A stretch of DNA of 49,278 nt from an uncultured Rhodocyclaceae bacterium (GCA_934271525.1 CAKQRL010000015.1:1-49278); one strand, 5' to 3'. Shown: positions 25,595 through 33,066, numbered from the stretch's first letter. Made by a program: numbers and translations. Notes: a model not told the origin generated them from the sequence alone.

Positions 25595-25645
25595 TCCACG
25601 GTAAACGCATTATTTTTTTGAAAATTTTAAAACGTTTACCGTGGA
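25595..25645. repeat. 51-bp inverted repeat pair between convergent genes
   Basis: TCCACGGTAAACG at 25595-25607 faces CGTTTACCGTGGA at 25633-25645, flanked by A-run and T-rich sequence. It lies between the 48-residue ORF (plus) and the methyltransferase (minus) and should terminate both. Confidence 0.93.
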
Positions 25646-25655
25646 TTATTTAAAA

Positions 25656-26381
25656 TTAAATTTTTTTAGCCAAAACAAAAACGGTTAATCCAAACAATCG
25701 GTTGTGTAAAAAAAACGGCAATTCGGCAGAAGATAAACAAGCCAAAAAATTGTTGGTAATGGGATGGTGTGGGGATAATTGCGAATGCGGGGCAATTTCT
25801 TTTTTCTTAAAAAAATGGCGCTTGAAATTATCCGCCAATCGCAAAATGGTAGCGATGGGAAAAACAGCGGCAAAATAATAAGCGCCCTTTTCCACTTTTA
25901 AACCCGCTTGTTTTACAACCTTTTCCATTTCTTTTAAAGAATAACGGCGCTTGTGTTCCAAAAAAATATCGTGCTCGCTCCACAAAAATTGAAAGGCTGG
26001 AACCGAAATTAAAAACGTGGCACCGTGCGGCACTTTGTTGACATAGCTTTGAAGCAAAGCAAGGTCATCTTCCACATGCTCCAAAACGTCCATCAATAAA
26101 ACCAAATCAGCGGGAATGTTATCCACAGCACGGCAAAAATGAATGGGTTTGTCTTTTTCAAAATCTTCAAAATCATAAGCGTAGCCAATATCCACGCACC
26201 ACGCTTCTTTTGCCGAAGTTGTTTTTAAAAGTTTACGGGATAACCCCCCCCCCGCACCGACATCCAAAACGGCGCTGGGTTGCAATGTTGCAATCAAGCG
26301 GTTTACGGCTTTGTATTTGGATGCGTAATACCAATGATTGTCGGCAGAATCGCCCAACAAATTGATTTCTTTTAAATCCAT
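25656..26381 (-). CDS. Class I SAM-dependent methyltransferase, candidate phase-variable
   Basis: 241 residues. The SAM-binding motif I is VLDVGAGGGLSRKLL (about 38-52); post-motifs include LVLLMDVLEHVEDDLALL and the ISVPAFQFLWSEHD/HKRRYSLKEM stretch typical of the methyltransferase type 11/12 enzymes found in polysaccharide clusters. A C-terminal hydrophobic stretch (FFLHNRLFGLTVFVLAKK) may associate with membrane. The glycines of motif I are encoded by ten consecutive G on the coding strand (26244-26253). Loss or gain of one G would introduce a stop within about 10 codons, so the gene is a strong candidate for slipped-strand on/off switching. The next gene upstream is a nucleotide-sugar epimerase, suggesting a glycan substrate. 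Confidence 0.82.
   Translation of the reverse strand: MDLKEINLLGDSADNHWYYASKYKAVNRLIATLQPSAVLDVGAGGGLSRKLLKTTSAKEAWCVDIGYAYDFEDFEKDKPIHFCRAVDNIPADLVLLMDVLEHVEDDLALLQSYVNKVPHGATFLISVPAFQFLWSEHDIFLEHKRRYSLKEMEKVVKQAGLKVEKGAYYFAAVFPIATILRLADNFKRHFFKKKEIAPHSQLSPHHPITNNFLACLSSAELPFFLHNRLFGLTVFVLAKKI
26244..26253 (-). repeat. G10/C10 homopolymer tract in the methyltransferase gene
   Basis: Ten C on the plus strand are read as GCG GGG GGG GGG on the coding strand (Ala-Gly-Gly-Gly of SAM motif I). With nine G the frame meets TAA after the AAC TTT codons; with eleven G it meets TAA after GTT ATC CCG. The window's version is in frame (on). Confidence 0.92.
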
Positions 26382-26393
26382 TTTTTATGATTT

Positions 26394-26406
26394 TCCACGG
26401 TAAACA
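26394..26406 (+). repeat. Single repeat core upstream of the methyltransferase
   Basis: TCCACGGTAAACA followed by TTTGATTTTTTTCAAA. It occupies the 36-bp gap between the epimerase stop and the methyltransferase ATG. Confidence 0.88.
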
Positions 26407-26417
26407 TTTGATTTTTT

Positions 26418-27425
26418 TCAAACTTTGTAATAATTCCGATACCACTGAATGAATTTTTGAATGCCAACGGCAATTGGGGTGTTGGGTTGAAAGCCAATGT
26501 ATTCTTTCAGCAAAGAAGTATCGGCATAAGTTTGCGGCACATCGCCCGGTGGCATTGGGAGCAATTCTTTTTGGGCGGTTTTGCCCAAATTCTTTTCAAT
26601 TTCGGCGATGTAATCCATCAAAGGCACGCTGTTTTGGTTGCCAATATTAAAAACACGATAAGGCGCAGCGCTTGAAAATGGGTCGTTTTTGGCGCAATCG
26701 TAATCGGGGTTAGGCGTGGGCGGTTTTTCCAATACGCCAACAATGCCGCTAACAATATCATCTACAAAAGTAAAATCGCGCTTCATATTGCCAAAATTAA
26801 AAACCTTAATCGGTTCATTGTTCAAAATGGCGCGGGTAAATAAAAAAAACGCCATATCGGGTCTGCCCCAAGGCCCATAAACGGTAAAAAAGCGCAAACC
26901 CGTGGTGGGCAGCCCAAAAGAATGGCTATACGTGTGCGCCATCAATTCATTGGCTTTTTTAGTGGCGGCATAAAGGCTAACGGGATGATCCACCGAATCG
27001 TGTTCGCTAGATGGAAACTTGGTGTTGCCGCCATAAACCGAAGAGCTTGAAGCATAAACCAAATGCGCCACATTTTGGTGGCGACAGCCTTCCAACACGT
27101 TGATAAAACCCGTCAAATTGCTATCAGCATAAGCGTGCGGATTTTCAAAAGAATACAAAACGCCCGCTTGCGCCGCCAAATGGATAACGTGGCTTGGCTT
27201 TGTTTTTTTAAAAAATTCGGCAATGCCGCATCTATCTGCCACATCTAATTTTTCAAAAGAAAATTTTTCGTATTTTTTTAAGCGTTCCAACCTTGCTTCT
27301 TTTAAGGAAACTTCGTAATAAGCGTCCAAATTATCCAAACCCACAACCGAATCGCCACGATTTAAAAGTCGTTCGGCAACGTGCATACCGATGAATCCTG
27401 CCACGCCTGTGAGCATTACCTTCAT
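26418..27425 (-). CDS. NAD-dependent UDP-sugar epimerase, probably UDP-glucuronate 4-epimerase
   Basis: Short-chain dehydrogenase/reductase of the extended class, 335 residues. Rossmann motif LTGVAGFIGMHVAERLL (about 5-21), VIHLAAQAGVLYSFENP, the catalytic Ser in YASSSSVYGG, YxxxK in YAATKKANE, and LRFFTVYGPWGRPDMAFFLFTRAIL, which is the block seen in UDP-glucuronate 4-epimerases rather than GalE. RDFTFVDDIV and NIGNQNSVPLMDYI complete the fold. Together with ugd it could make UDP-galacturonate. Substrate is inferred from similarity to that subfamily. It is 3 bp from the fur stop and upstream of the methyltransferase, so the three may be co-transcribed. Confidence 0.88.
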   Translation of the reverse strand: MKVMLTGVAGFIGMHVAERLLNRGDSVVGLDNLDAYYEVSLKEARLERLKKYEKFSFEKLDVADRCGIAEFFKKTKPSHVIHLAAQAGVLYSFENPHAYADSNLTGFINVLEGCRHQNVAHLVYASSSSVYGGNTKFPSSEHDSVDHPVSLYAATKKANELMAHTYSHSFGLPTTGLRFFTVYGPWGRPDMAFFLFTRAILNNEPIKVFNFGNMKRDFTFVDDIVSGIVGVLEKPPTPNPDYDCAKNDPFSSAAPYRVFNIGNQNSVPLMDYIAEIEKNLGKTAQKELLPMPPGDVPQTYADTSLLKEYIGFQPNTPIAVGIQKFIQWYRNYYKV

Positions 27426-27428
27426 TTT

Positions 27429-27887
27429 TTAATCATCCTTTTTTGAAATTTTTTTGGCGTTTACCGTGGATTTTTGTTTTTTTTGGCAATCGCCACAAAT
27501 GGCATACAAATAATGCGCGTGCGATTCCAAAGCAAAACCATATTTTTCAGCCACTTGATTTTGCAATGCTTCAATTTCTGAATCATAAAATTCAACAACT
27601 TTGCCGCATTGCGTGCAAATCAAATGGTCGTGGTGCTCGCCTTTGTTCAATTCAAAAACCGCGCGCCCACCTTCAAAAAAATGGCGACTCAACAAACCCG
27701 CTTGCTCAAACTGCGTTAAAACGCGGTAAATGGTGGCAAGCCCCAATTCCAACTCATCGTCTTTGAGTTGTTCGTGGATATCTTCAGCGCTCAAATGGCG
27801 CTCTTTGCTGTTTTCAAAAATTTGCAAAATTTTAATGCGCGGGTAAGTTGCTTTTAAACCGATTTCTTTTAAATGAGGTTTGCTCAT
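27429..27887 (-). CDS. fur: Ferric uptake regulator
   Basis: Iron-responsive repressor, 152 residues from ATG 27887 (MSKPHLKEIGLKATYPR), preceded by AAAGGAAAAC. The winged-helix domain (about 1-85) contains HLSAEDIHEQL and GLATIYRVLTQFEQAGL; metal sites are in GEHHDHLICTQCGKVVEF and the C-terminal AICGDC. The tail (QKKQKSTVNAKKISKKDD) carries a repeat core read as STVNA. It is divergent from bamE, the conserved proteobacterial arrangement. Confidence 0.97.
   Translation of the reverse strand: MSKPHLKEIGLKATYPRIKILQIFENSKERHLSAEDIHEQLKDDELELGLATIYRVLTQFEQAGLLSRHFFEGGRAVFELNKGEHHDHLICTQCGKVVEFYDSEIEALQNQVAEKYGFALESHAHYLYAICGDCQKKQKSTVNAKKISKKDD
27458..27470 (-). repeat. Intragenic repeat core in the fur tail
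   Basis: The plus strand reads CGTTTACCGTGGA, preceded by TTTTGAAATTTTTTT. On the fur strand TCCACGGTAAACG is read as Ser-Thr-Val-Asn-Ala. Confidence 0.9.
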
Positions 27888-27950
27888 TGTTTTCCTTTCC
27901 AACGTGGACTTTCGGTATAATAAGCGTTTTAAGGCGTTTTTAAAACTTTT
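27888..27950. promoter_or_regulatory. Divergent fur/bamE promoter region
   Basis: The 63-bp gap between the two divergent starts holds TATAAT at 27916-27921, a good minus-10 for bamE; no clear minus-35 is seen at the right distance. On the opposite strand TTATAC/TATTAT overlaps it and could serve fur. I see no convincing Fur box. Confidence 0.45.
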
Positions 27951-28442
27951 ATGCGTATGCGAATTTTTGTTTGTTTTTGGGCGAGCGTTATCCTAACAGC
28001 GTGTGGTAACAGCGCAATAAAACCCGATTTTTGGAATGAATACAAAATTGATATTCAGCAAGGCAACGTGTTGGCAGAAGACTCTGTTGCACAATTAAAA
28101 GTCGGTATGTCCAAGGCGCAAATTCAGCAGTTGTTGGGCTCACCAACCTTAAAAGACGTTTTTCACCAAAACCGTTGGGATTATCCTTATCAATACATTG
28201 AAGGACCAACAGGCAAAAAGCAAATAGTGCTATTTTCCGTTTTTTTTGATGACAACGACAATTTGACGCACGTGGCAGGCAATATTCAAGCCACCGACAA
28301 AACACCAGAGCCGCAATCGCACATGCGGCTGGTAGAATTGAGCAAAATAAGCGAAGAAGACGCGCAAAAACCGCTTGCCCCGCGCGAGCCGCCCTCGCTT
28401 TTTGAACGGGTAAAAAATAGTTTGGGTTTTGGCGAATATTAA
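27951..28442 (+). CDS. bamE: Outer-membrane assembly lipoprotein BamE (SmpA/OmlA)
   Basis: Lipoprotein of the BAM complex that inserts beta-barrel proteins. 163 residues with a lipoprotein signal: hydrophobic stretch and lipobox LTAC at about 15-18, mature Cys18. The SmpA/OmlA domain follows: GNVLAEDSVAQLKVGMSKAQIQQLLGSP, then HQNRWDYPYQYIEGP and VLFSVFFDDNDNLTHVAGN. The C-terminal extension (about 110-163) is longer than in E. coli and charged. It is 12 bp upstream of dapB. Confidence 0.95.
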   Translation: MRMRIFVCFWASVILTACGNSAIKPDFWNEYKIDIQQGNVLAEDSVAQLKVGMSKAQIQQLLGSPTLKDVFHQNRWDYPYQYIEGPTGKKQIVLFSVFFDDNDNLTHVAGNIQATDKTPEPQSHMRLVELSKISEEDAQKPLAPREPPSLFERVKNSLGFGEY

Positions 28443-28454
28443 AAGGAAAAAATC

Positions 28455-29246
28455 ATGCAAAAAATTCGTTTGGGCATTTTGGGTGCCGGCGGCAAAATGG
28501 GCAAAATGTTGCAAGAAGCGGCATTAAGATCGCCCGAAACCTTTGAAATTGCGGCACTTTTTGAAGTTGAAGGTTCAGCGCTTTTGGGCAAAAACATTGA
28601 GCCGATAAACGTTAAAATTCAAAATTTTTCTGCCTTGACCGTGGAAAATTTAAATTGTGTGATTGATTTCACACGTTCTGAGGGCACCTTAAAACATTTG
28701 GCAATTTGCAAAGCGCAAAAAATTCCAATGGTCATTGGCACCACAGGTTTTGATGACAACGGCAAAACGGCAATTGCCGAAGCGGCAAAAACCATTCCCA
28801 TTGTTTTTGCGCCGAATATGGCGGTGGGCGTCAATGTTGTTTTCAAACTTTTAAAAGAAGCAGCAAAGGTTTTAAACGGTTTTGATGTGGAAATTGTGGA
28901 AGCGCACCACCGCTTAAAAGTGGATTCGCCATCGGGCACAGCCTTAAAAATGGGCGAAATTGTGGCGGATGCGCTGGGTCGCAATTTAAAAGATTGCGCC
29001 ATTTTTGGCAGAGAAGGCAACCTTGGCGTGCGGAATGACAAAACCATCGCCTTTTCAACAATCCGCGGGGGCGATATTGTGGGCGAGCACACCGTGATGT
29101 TTTGCGGCATTGGCGAGCGCGTTGAAATTGCGCACAAAGGCGGCTCACGTATGCCTTATGCCGAAGGCGCTATGCGCGCTGCCCTGTTTTTGCAAGGCAA
29201 AACGGCAGGTTTGTTTAATATGCAGGATGTTTTGGGTTTAAATTAA
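28455..29246 (+). CDS. dapB: 4-hydroxy-tetrahydrodipicolinate reductase
   Basis: NAD(P)H reductase of lysine/diaminopimelate biosynthesis; 263 residues. Motifs are LGILGAGGKMGKML (nucleotide binding), VIGTTGFD, FAPNMAVGVNV, the catalytic VEAHHRLKVDSPSGTALKMGE, and IRGGDIVGEHTVMF. The ATG is preceded by AAAAGGAAAAAA. A repeat core in frame encodes SALTVENLNCVIDFT, immediately before the conserved CVIDFTRSEG segment. It is followed by accD at 13 bp. Confidence 0.97.
   Translation: MQKIRLGILGAGGKMGKMLQEAALRSPETFEIAALFEVEGSALLGKNIEPINVKIQNFSALTVENLNCVIDFTRSEGTLKHLAICKAQKIPMVIGTTGFDDNGKTAIAEAAKTIPIVFAPNMAVGVNVVFKLLKEAAKVLNGFDVEIVEAHHRLKVDSPSGTALKMGEIVADALGRNLKDCAIFGREGNLGVRNDKTIAFSTIRGGDIVGEHTVMFCGIGERVEIAHKGGSRMPYAEGAMRAALFLQGKTAGLFNMQDVLGLN
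28633..28645 (-). repeat. Intragenic repeat core in dapB
   Basis: CCTTGACCGTGGA on the plus strand, preceded by TTCAAAATTTTTC. It is read as Leu-Thr-Val-Glu-Asn on the gene strand. Confidence 0.85.
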
Positions 29247-29259
29247 AGCGGAGTCCGCT

Positions 29260-30120
29260 ATGTCTAATTGGTTATCCAAACTTTTACCGCCCAAAATCAA
29301 GCGCGACCACGGCAAGCATCGCGGCGCGCCCGAAGGCTTGTGGAGCAAATGCCCGGAATGTGACGAAGTGCTCTACACGGCGGATTTGGAAAAAAACGCC
29401 AAGGTCTGCCCCAAATGCAATTTTCATTTGCGTTTGTGCGCCAAGGCGCGGCTTGAAATGTTGTTGGACGATGAAAAAGCAGAAATCATAGCCAACAATA
29501 TTGCATCCATAGACCCTTTGAAATTTAAGGATTCCAAAAAATACACCGAGCGCTTAAAAGCCGCTGCCGCCGCATCAGATGAAGACGAAGCCATTCGCGT
29601 GGTCAAAGGCTTTATTTGCGGAATTCCCGTGGTTATTGCCGCTTTTGAATTTGATTTTATGGGCGGTTCTATGGGTTCCGTTTTAGGCGAGCGTTTTGTG
29701 CGCGGCGTGAATTTGGCAATTGCTGAACGCTTGCCTTTTATTAGCGTGGCAGCATCGGGCGGCGCACGCATGCAAGAAGGCTTGTTTTCGCTAATGCAAA
29801 TGGCAAAAACCACCGCCGTTTTAACCAAACTTTCCGCCGCAAAATTGCCCTACATTTCCGTTTTAACCAACCCAACAATGGGCGGCGTTTCCGCCTCTTT
29901 TGCGTTTATGGGCGACATCGTTTTGGCAGAACCCGGCGCGCTTGTAGGCTTTGCAGGCCCGCGCGTGATTGAACAAACCGTGCGCCAAACCTTGCCCGAA
30001 GGTTTTCAGCGTTCTGAATTTTTGCTTGAAAAAGGCGCCATTGATTTGATTGTTGACCGCCGAGAACTCAAAACCAAAATCGCCTCTCTTTTAAAACTTT
30101 TGCAAAAAACACCATCTTAA
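29260..30120 (+). CDS. accD: Acetyl-CoA carboxylase carboxyltransferase subunit beta
   Basis: Transfers the carboxyl group from biotin to acetyl-CoA in fatty-acid synthesis. The 286-residue protein carries the N-terminal zinc ribbon (CPECDEVLYTADLEKNAKVCPKC) and the crotonase-like core: FDFMGGSMGSVLGERF, PFISVAASGGARMQEG, SLMQMAKTTAVLTKLS, YISVLTNPTMGGVSASFAFMGD and GFAGPRVIEQTVRQTLPEGFQRSEFLLEKGAID. The ATG is preceded by GGAG. It is 13 bp after dapB and 2 bp before nadC, so one operon is likely. Confidence 0.98.
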   Translation: MSNWLSKLLPPKIKRDHGKHRGAPEGLWSKCPECDEVLYTADLEKNAKVCPKCNFHLRLCAKARLEMLLDDEKAEIIANNIASIDPLKFKDSKKYTERLKAAAAASDEDEAIRVVKGFICGIPVVIAAFEFDFMGGSMGSVLGERFVRGVNLAIAERLPFISVAASGGARMQEGLFSLMQMAKTTAVLTKLSAAKLPYISVLTNPTMGGVSASFAFMGDIVLAEPGALVGFAGPRVIEQTVRQTLPEGFQRSEFLLEKGAIDLIVDRRELKTKIASLLKLLQKTPS

Positions 30121-30122
30121 AA

Positions 30123-30971
30123 ATGCGCATCAATCTTAAAACCGAACGCGCGCTCAATGTTGCGGTAGCCTTACTTGAAGATGTGGGTGTAGGCGACTTG
30201 ACCGCCGAGCTTATTTCTGAAAACACAAAAGCAAGCGCACAGCTTATCACGCGCGAAGATGCCGTTTTGTGCGGTATTCGTTGGTTTAACGAATGCTTTT
30301 TGCAATGCGATGATGATGCGCAAATTCAGTGGTTCTTCACCGATGGCGATGTTGTTACCAAAAACGCCGTTTTGTGCAAAATCACCGGCAATGCGCGCGC
30401 ACTTTTAACGGCAGAACGCACAGCGTTGAATTTTTTGCAAACTTTATCAGCCGTAGCCACCAAAACCCGCCATTTTGTGAATTTGGTCAAAGGCACCGGT
30501 GCGCAAATTGTGGATACCCGCAAAACCATCCCCAGCTTGCGCTCGGCGCAAAAATACGCCGTCAAATGCGGCGGCGGCAAAAATCACCGCATGGCTTTGT
30601 GGGATGCCATTTTAATCAAAGAAAATCACATCATCGCCGCAGGCGGCATTAAACAAGCCTTTGCCGCCGCGCAAGAAATTGCCGATGCCAACTTGCAGCA
30701 TTGCAAATTTGTGCAAATTGAAGTGGAAAATTTAACGCAACTAAAAGAAGCCATCAATGCGGGCGCAAAGATGATTTTGCTAGACAATTTTTCGCTTGAA
30801 GAGATGCGCAAAGCCGTCAAAATCTCGCCCGATGATGTGCTTTTGGAAGCCAGCGGCAACGTTAGTGATGCCACGGTTTTGGCTATTGCACAAACAGGCG
30901 TGCATCGCATTTCCATTGGCTCTTTAACCAAGGATATTCGGGCAATTGATCTTTCCTTGCGATTTTTATAA
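30123..30971 (+). CDS. nadC: Nicotinate-nucleotide pyrophosphorylase (carboxylating)
   Basis: Quinolinate phosphoribosyltransferase of de novo NAD synthesis; 282 residues. Blocks: LLEDVGVGDLTAEL, AERTALNFLQTLSAVAT, VDTRKTIPSLRSAQKYAVKCGGGKNHRMAL, DAILIKENHI, IEVENLTQL, ILLDNFSLEEM, LLEASGNV and HRISIGSLTKD. All catalytic Arg/Lys-rich loops are present. It starts 2 bp after accD, suggesting translational coupling, and is followed by a repeat core that supplies the start codon of the next gene. Confidence 0.97.
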   Translation: MRINLKTERALNVAVALLEDVGVGDLTAELISENTKASAQLITREDAVLCGIRWFNECFLQCDDDAQIQWFFTDGDVVTKNAVLCKITGNARALLTAERTALNFLQTLSAVATKTRHFVNLVKGTGAQIVDTRKTIPSLRSAQKYAVKCGGGKNHRMALWDAILIKENHIIAAGGIKQAFAAAQEIADANLQHCKFVQIEVENLTQLKEAINAGAKMILLDNFSLEEMRKAVKISPDDVLLEASGNVSDATVLAIAQTGVHRISIGSLTKDIRAIDLSLRFL

Positions 30972-30977
30972 TGATTT

Positions 30978-30990
30978 TCCACGGTGAACG
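30978..30990 (+). repeat. Repeat core containing the earP start codon
   Basis: TCCACGGTGAACG (G variant) followed by CATTTATTTTTTGCAAA. The GTG at 30984-30986 within the core is the apparent start of earP. Confidence 0.87.
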
Positions 30991-31928
30991 CATTTATTTT
31001 TTGCAAAGTCATTGATAATTTTGGCGATGCGGGTTTTGCCTTGCGTTTGTCGCGTGAATTTTGTTTGAAGTTTTCGCTCAAGGTTATTTTGCGAATCAAT
31101 CGTCCCGATTTGATTGTGAAAATGTTGGGCGATGAAAACCTACCCAATTTTCAACTTTTACCTTGGGATTCTCAAACTTTTGCTTTGCAAAATGGCGACA
31201 TAGTCATTGAACTTTTTTCCTGCCATTTGCCTGATTTTGCCTTAAAAGAAATTGAAAAAACAACAGCCAATTTTGCATGGTTTGCCATGGATTATTTGGG
31301 TTTGGAAAAATGGATTTTGGATTGCCACTTAAAACCATCGCCCCAAAAAAACAAAACCAAATATTTTTATTTTCCATCCTTTTTGAAAAAGGGTGGTGGA
31401 ATCATCAATGAAAAAAGCGAACTTCCCAGCCCTTTTGATTTAAAAAAACCGTGGAAAATCAATGTGTTTTTATACGATGAATCGCCTATTCAATTTTTAA
31501 AAAATCAAAATCTCCATTTTTTAGGCAAAAATGCCTTTTTACCGCAAAAAAAATTTGATGCCAAACTAGACTCAGCAACGCTTAATTTAATACGCGGTGA
31601 AGATAGCTTTGTGCGCTCAATTTTGGCAGGGCAACCTTTTGTGTGGCAAGCGTATCGCCAAAAAGACAATGCGCATTTTCAAAAGGTTTTATCATTTTTG
31701 GAAATATTCTCGCCCTTTTTGGATTCCAAAATTCGCCAACACGTTTGCGATTTCTTTTATTTTTTAAACGCAATGCACACTGATTTTTCTGCTGAATCGC
31801 TTTTATCGCCCGAAACTTTTACAATTTGGCAACAAAATTCTCACGCTTTTGCACAAACGCTTTTGGCTGAAAAAAGTCTGCCGAAAACCTTAATAGATTT
31901 TGTAAAATCAAAAAAAATATGGAGTTGA
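30984..31928 (+). CDS. earP: EF-P arginine rhamnosyltransferase
   Basis: Transfers rhamnose from dTDP-rhamnose to a conserved Arg of elongation factor P, easing translation of polyproline stretches. 314 residues. The N-terminal FCKVIDNFGDAGFALRLSREF is the hallmark EarP block, and PFVWQAYRQKDNAHFQKVLSFLEIF is the other diagnostic region. It seems shorter than the EarP proteins I know (about 370-390), so the middle is compact. The start is the GTG at 30984, which lies inside a repeat core; no better upstream start exists in frame. The downstream lipoprotein gene overlaps it by 10 bp. No efp or dTDP-rhamnose genes lie in the window. Confidence 0.92.
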   Translation: MNAFIFCKVIDNFGDAGFALRLSREFCLKFSLKVILRINRPDLIVKMLGDENLPNFQLLPWDSQTFALQNGDIVIELFSCHLPDFALKEIEKTTANFAWFAMDYLGLEKWILDCHLKPSPQKNKTKYFYFPSFLKKGGGIINEKSELPSPFDLKKPWKINVFLYDESPIQFLKNQNLHFLGKNAFLPQKKFDAKLDSATLNLIRGEDSFVRSILAGQPFVWQAYRQKDNAHFQKVLSFLEIFSPFLDSKIRQHVCDFFYFLNAMHTDFSAESLLSPETFTIWQQNSHAFAQTLLAEKSLPKTLIDFVKSKKIWS

Positions 31929-32323
31929 CCGTGGAAAATTTAAAAAAAAACGCGTTATTTTTAACCTGCCTTTTATTTTTGACGGGTTGCGAAGATATGT
32001 TGGCATTTGGCGAACATTTTGGTTTTGAACCTACTGATCAAAAAAATCAGCGCTTGATGGCAGAAGGCAAAGCCGTTGGGAATGCTTGCCGCCACGCTGG
32101 GCGCGCCATTGAAGATTGCTACACCATTTACAGTTGGCTGCCGCGCGCCGGCATTTTTGAAGGTTGGCTCGCAATGGATCAATATATGCGCGAGCATTCC
32201 ATCAAACCCGTGCAACCCATATTACCGCCGCCCGAAGCGCCAAATAAAAAACGCAAAACCACCAAGAAAAAAGCAGCAAGTAATGAAGAATCTTCGGCGC
32301 AAAAAACAGACAATTCCCATTAA
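31919..32323 (+). CDS. Small lipoprotein of unknown function
   Basis: 134 residues. A short charged N-terminus (MELTVENLKKN) precedes a hydrophobic stretch and lipobox LTGC, so the mature protein starts at about Cys23. The mature part (EDMLAFGEHFGFEPTDQ, IEDCYTIYSWLPRAGIFEGWLAMDQYMRE) has two further Cys and matches a family of short conserved proteobacterial lipoproteins only vaguely; I do not name it. The C-terminal tail (PNKKRKTTKKKAASNEES) is basic and disordered. It overlaps the earP stop by 10 bp, and a repeat core encodes LTVEN of the signal peptide n-region. A strong terminator follows. Confidence 0.75.
   Translation: MELTVENLKKNALFLTCLLFLTGCEDMLAFGEHFGFEPTDQKNQRLMAEGKAVGNACRHAGRAIEDCYTIYSWLPRAGIFEGWLAMDQYMREHSIKPVQPILPPPEAPNKKRKTTKKKAASNEESSAQKTDNSH
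31923..31935 (-). repeat. Repeat core at the lipoprotein start
   Basis: The plus strand reads AGTTGACCGTGGA, four bases after the ATG at 31919, preceded by AAAAAAAATATGG. It also contains the earP TGA stop (31926-31928). Confidence 0.85.
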
Positions 32324-32347
32324 AAAACCAAAAAATCTTTGCAACAA

Positions 32348-32377
32348 AAAACGGCGGCGTTGAAACGCCGCCGTTTT
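32348..32377. terminator. Bidirectional terminator between the lipoprotein gene and ssb
   Basis: AAAACGGCGGCGT-TGAA-ACGCCGCCGTTTTC: a GC-rich stem with flanking A and T runs on both strands, between convergent genes. It is a conventional terminator without the dispersed repeat. Confidence 0.92.
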
Positions 32378-32393
32378 CTTATAATCAAAAAAA

Positions 32394-33017
32394 TTAAAAC
32401 GGCACGTCATCGCCCACCAAGCCATCGGTAAAATTGGTGGATGGCGCTTGCGCAGGTTGCGGCGGTTGTGGTCTTGGCGAAGACAAATCCGCCGCAGTAT
32501 CGTTGGGATAAGCACTCGGTTGCGAATAAGAAGGAGCGCCGCCCATTGGCATTGGTTGTGGTTGTTGGGGATACGAACCGCCGATTGGTGCGTTCTGTTG
32601 TGGATAATTGCCCGCGCCATAAGCTGCGCCTTGCCAAGCGCCGGGTTGTTGTTGGGCATAACCTGCGCCTTGAAAACCTTCGCGGCTAGCCTTGGAATCC
32701 AAAAATTTCACATCGCTTGCCACAATTTCCGTGGAATTACGCGTGGTGCCGTCTTGTGCTTGCCACGTGCGGTATTGAATGCGCCCTTCCACATAAACCA
32801 GCGAACCCTTGCGCAAATATTGCGCTACGTTTTCCGCCGTGCGATTCCAACACACAATGTTGTGCCATTCGGTGGTGTTGCTTTTTTCGCCCGTGTTGCG
32901 ATCAATGCGAAAAGAATTGGTGGCAATGCTCATCGTGCAAACTGGCGCACCTGTTGCGGTGTGGCGCATTTCGGGGTCTTTGCCTAAGCGTCCTATCAAC
33001 ATGGCTTTGTTCAACAT
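32394..33017 (-). CDS. ssb: Single-stranded DNA-binding protein
   Basis: OB-fold protein of replication, repair and natural transformation; about 207 residues from ATG 33017 (MLNKAMLIGRLGKDPE). The OB fold (about 1-110) contains TEWHNIVCWNRTAENVAQYLRKGSLVYVEGRI and the repeat-poor linker after it is rich in Gln, Gly and Pro (QQQPGAWQG, NYPQQNAP). The acidic tip DDVPF at the C-terminus is the docking site for partner proteins. The linker is longer than in E. coli. Confidence 0.96.
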   Translation of the reverse strand: MLNKAMLIGRLGKDPEMRHTATGAPVCTMSIATNSFRIDRNTGEKSNTTEWHNIVCWNRTAENVAQYLRKGSLVYVEGRIQYRTWQAQDGTTRNSTEIVASDVKFLDSKASREGFQGAGYAQQQPGAWQGAAYGAGNYPQQNAPIGGSYPQQPQPMPMGGAPSYSQPSAYPNDTAADLSSPRPQPPQPAQAPSTNFTDGLVGDDVPF

Positions 33018-33066
33018 TTTTTCATCCTTGCTTTTCAAAAATTCGCTATTTTACAAAAAAATTGCG

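Noticed and set aside
31448..31455. ACCGTGGA in earP
   Set aside because: Preceded by an A run rather than GTT; may be a decayed copy but is not counted.
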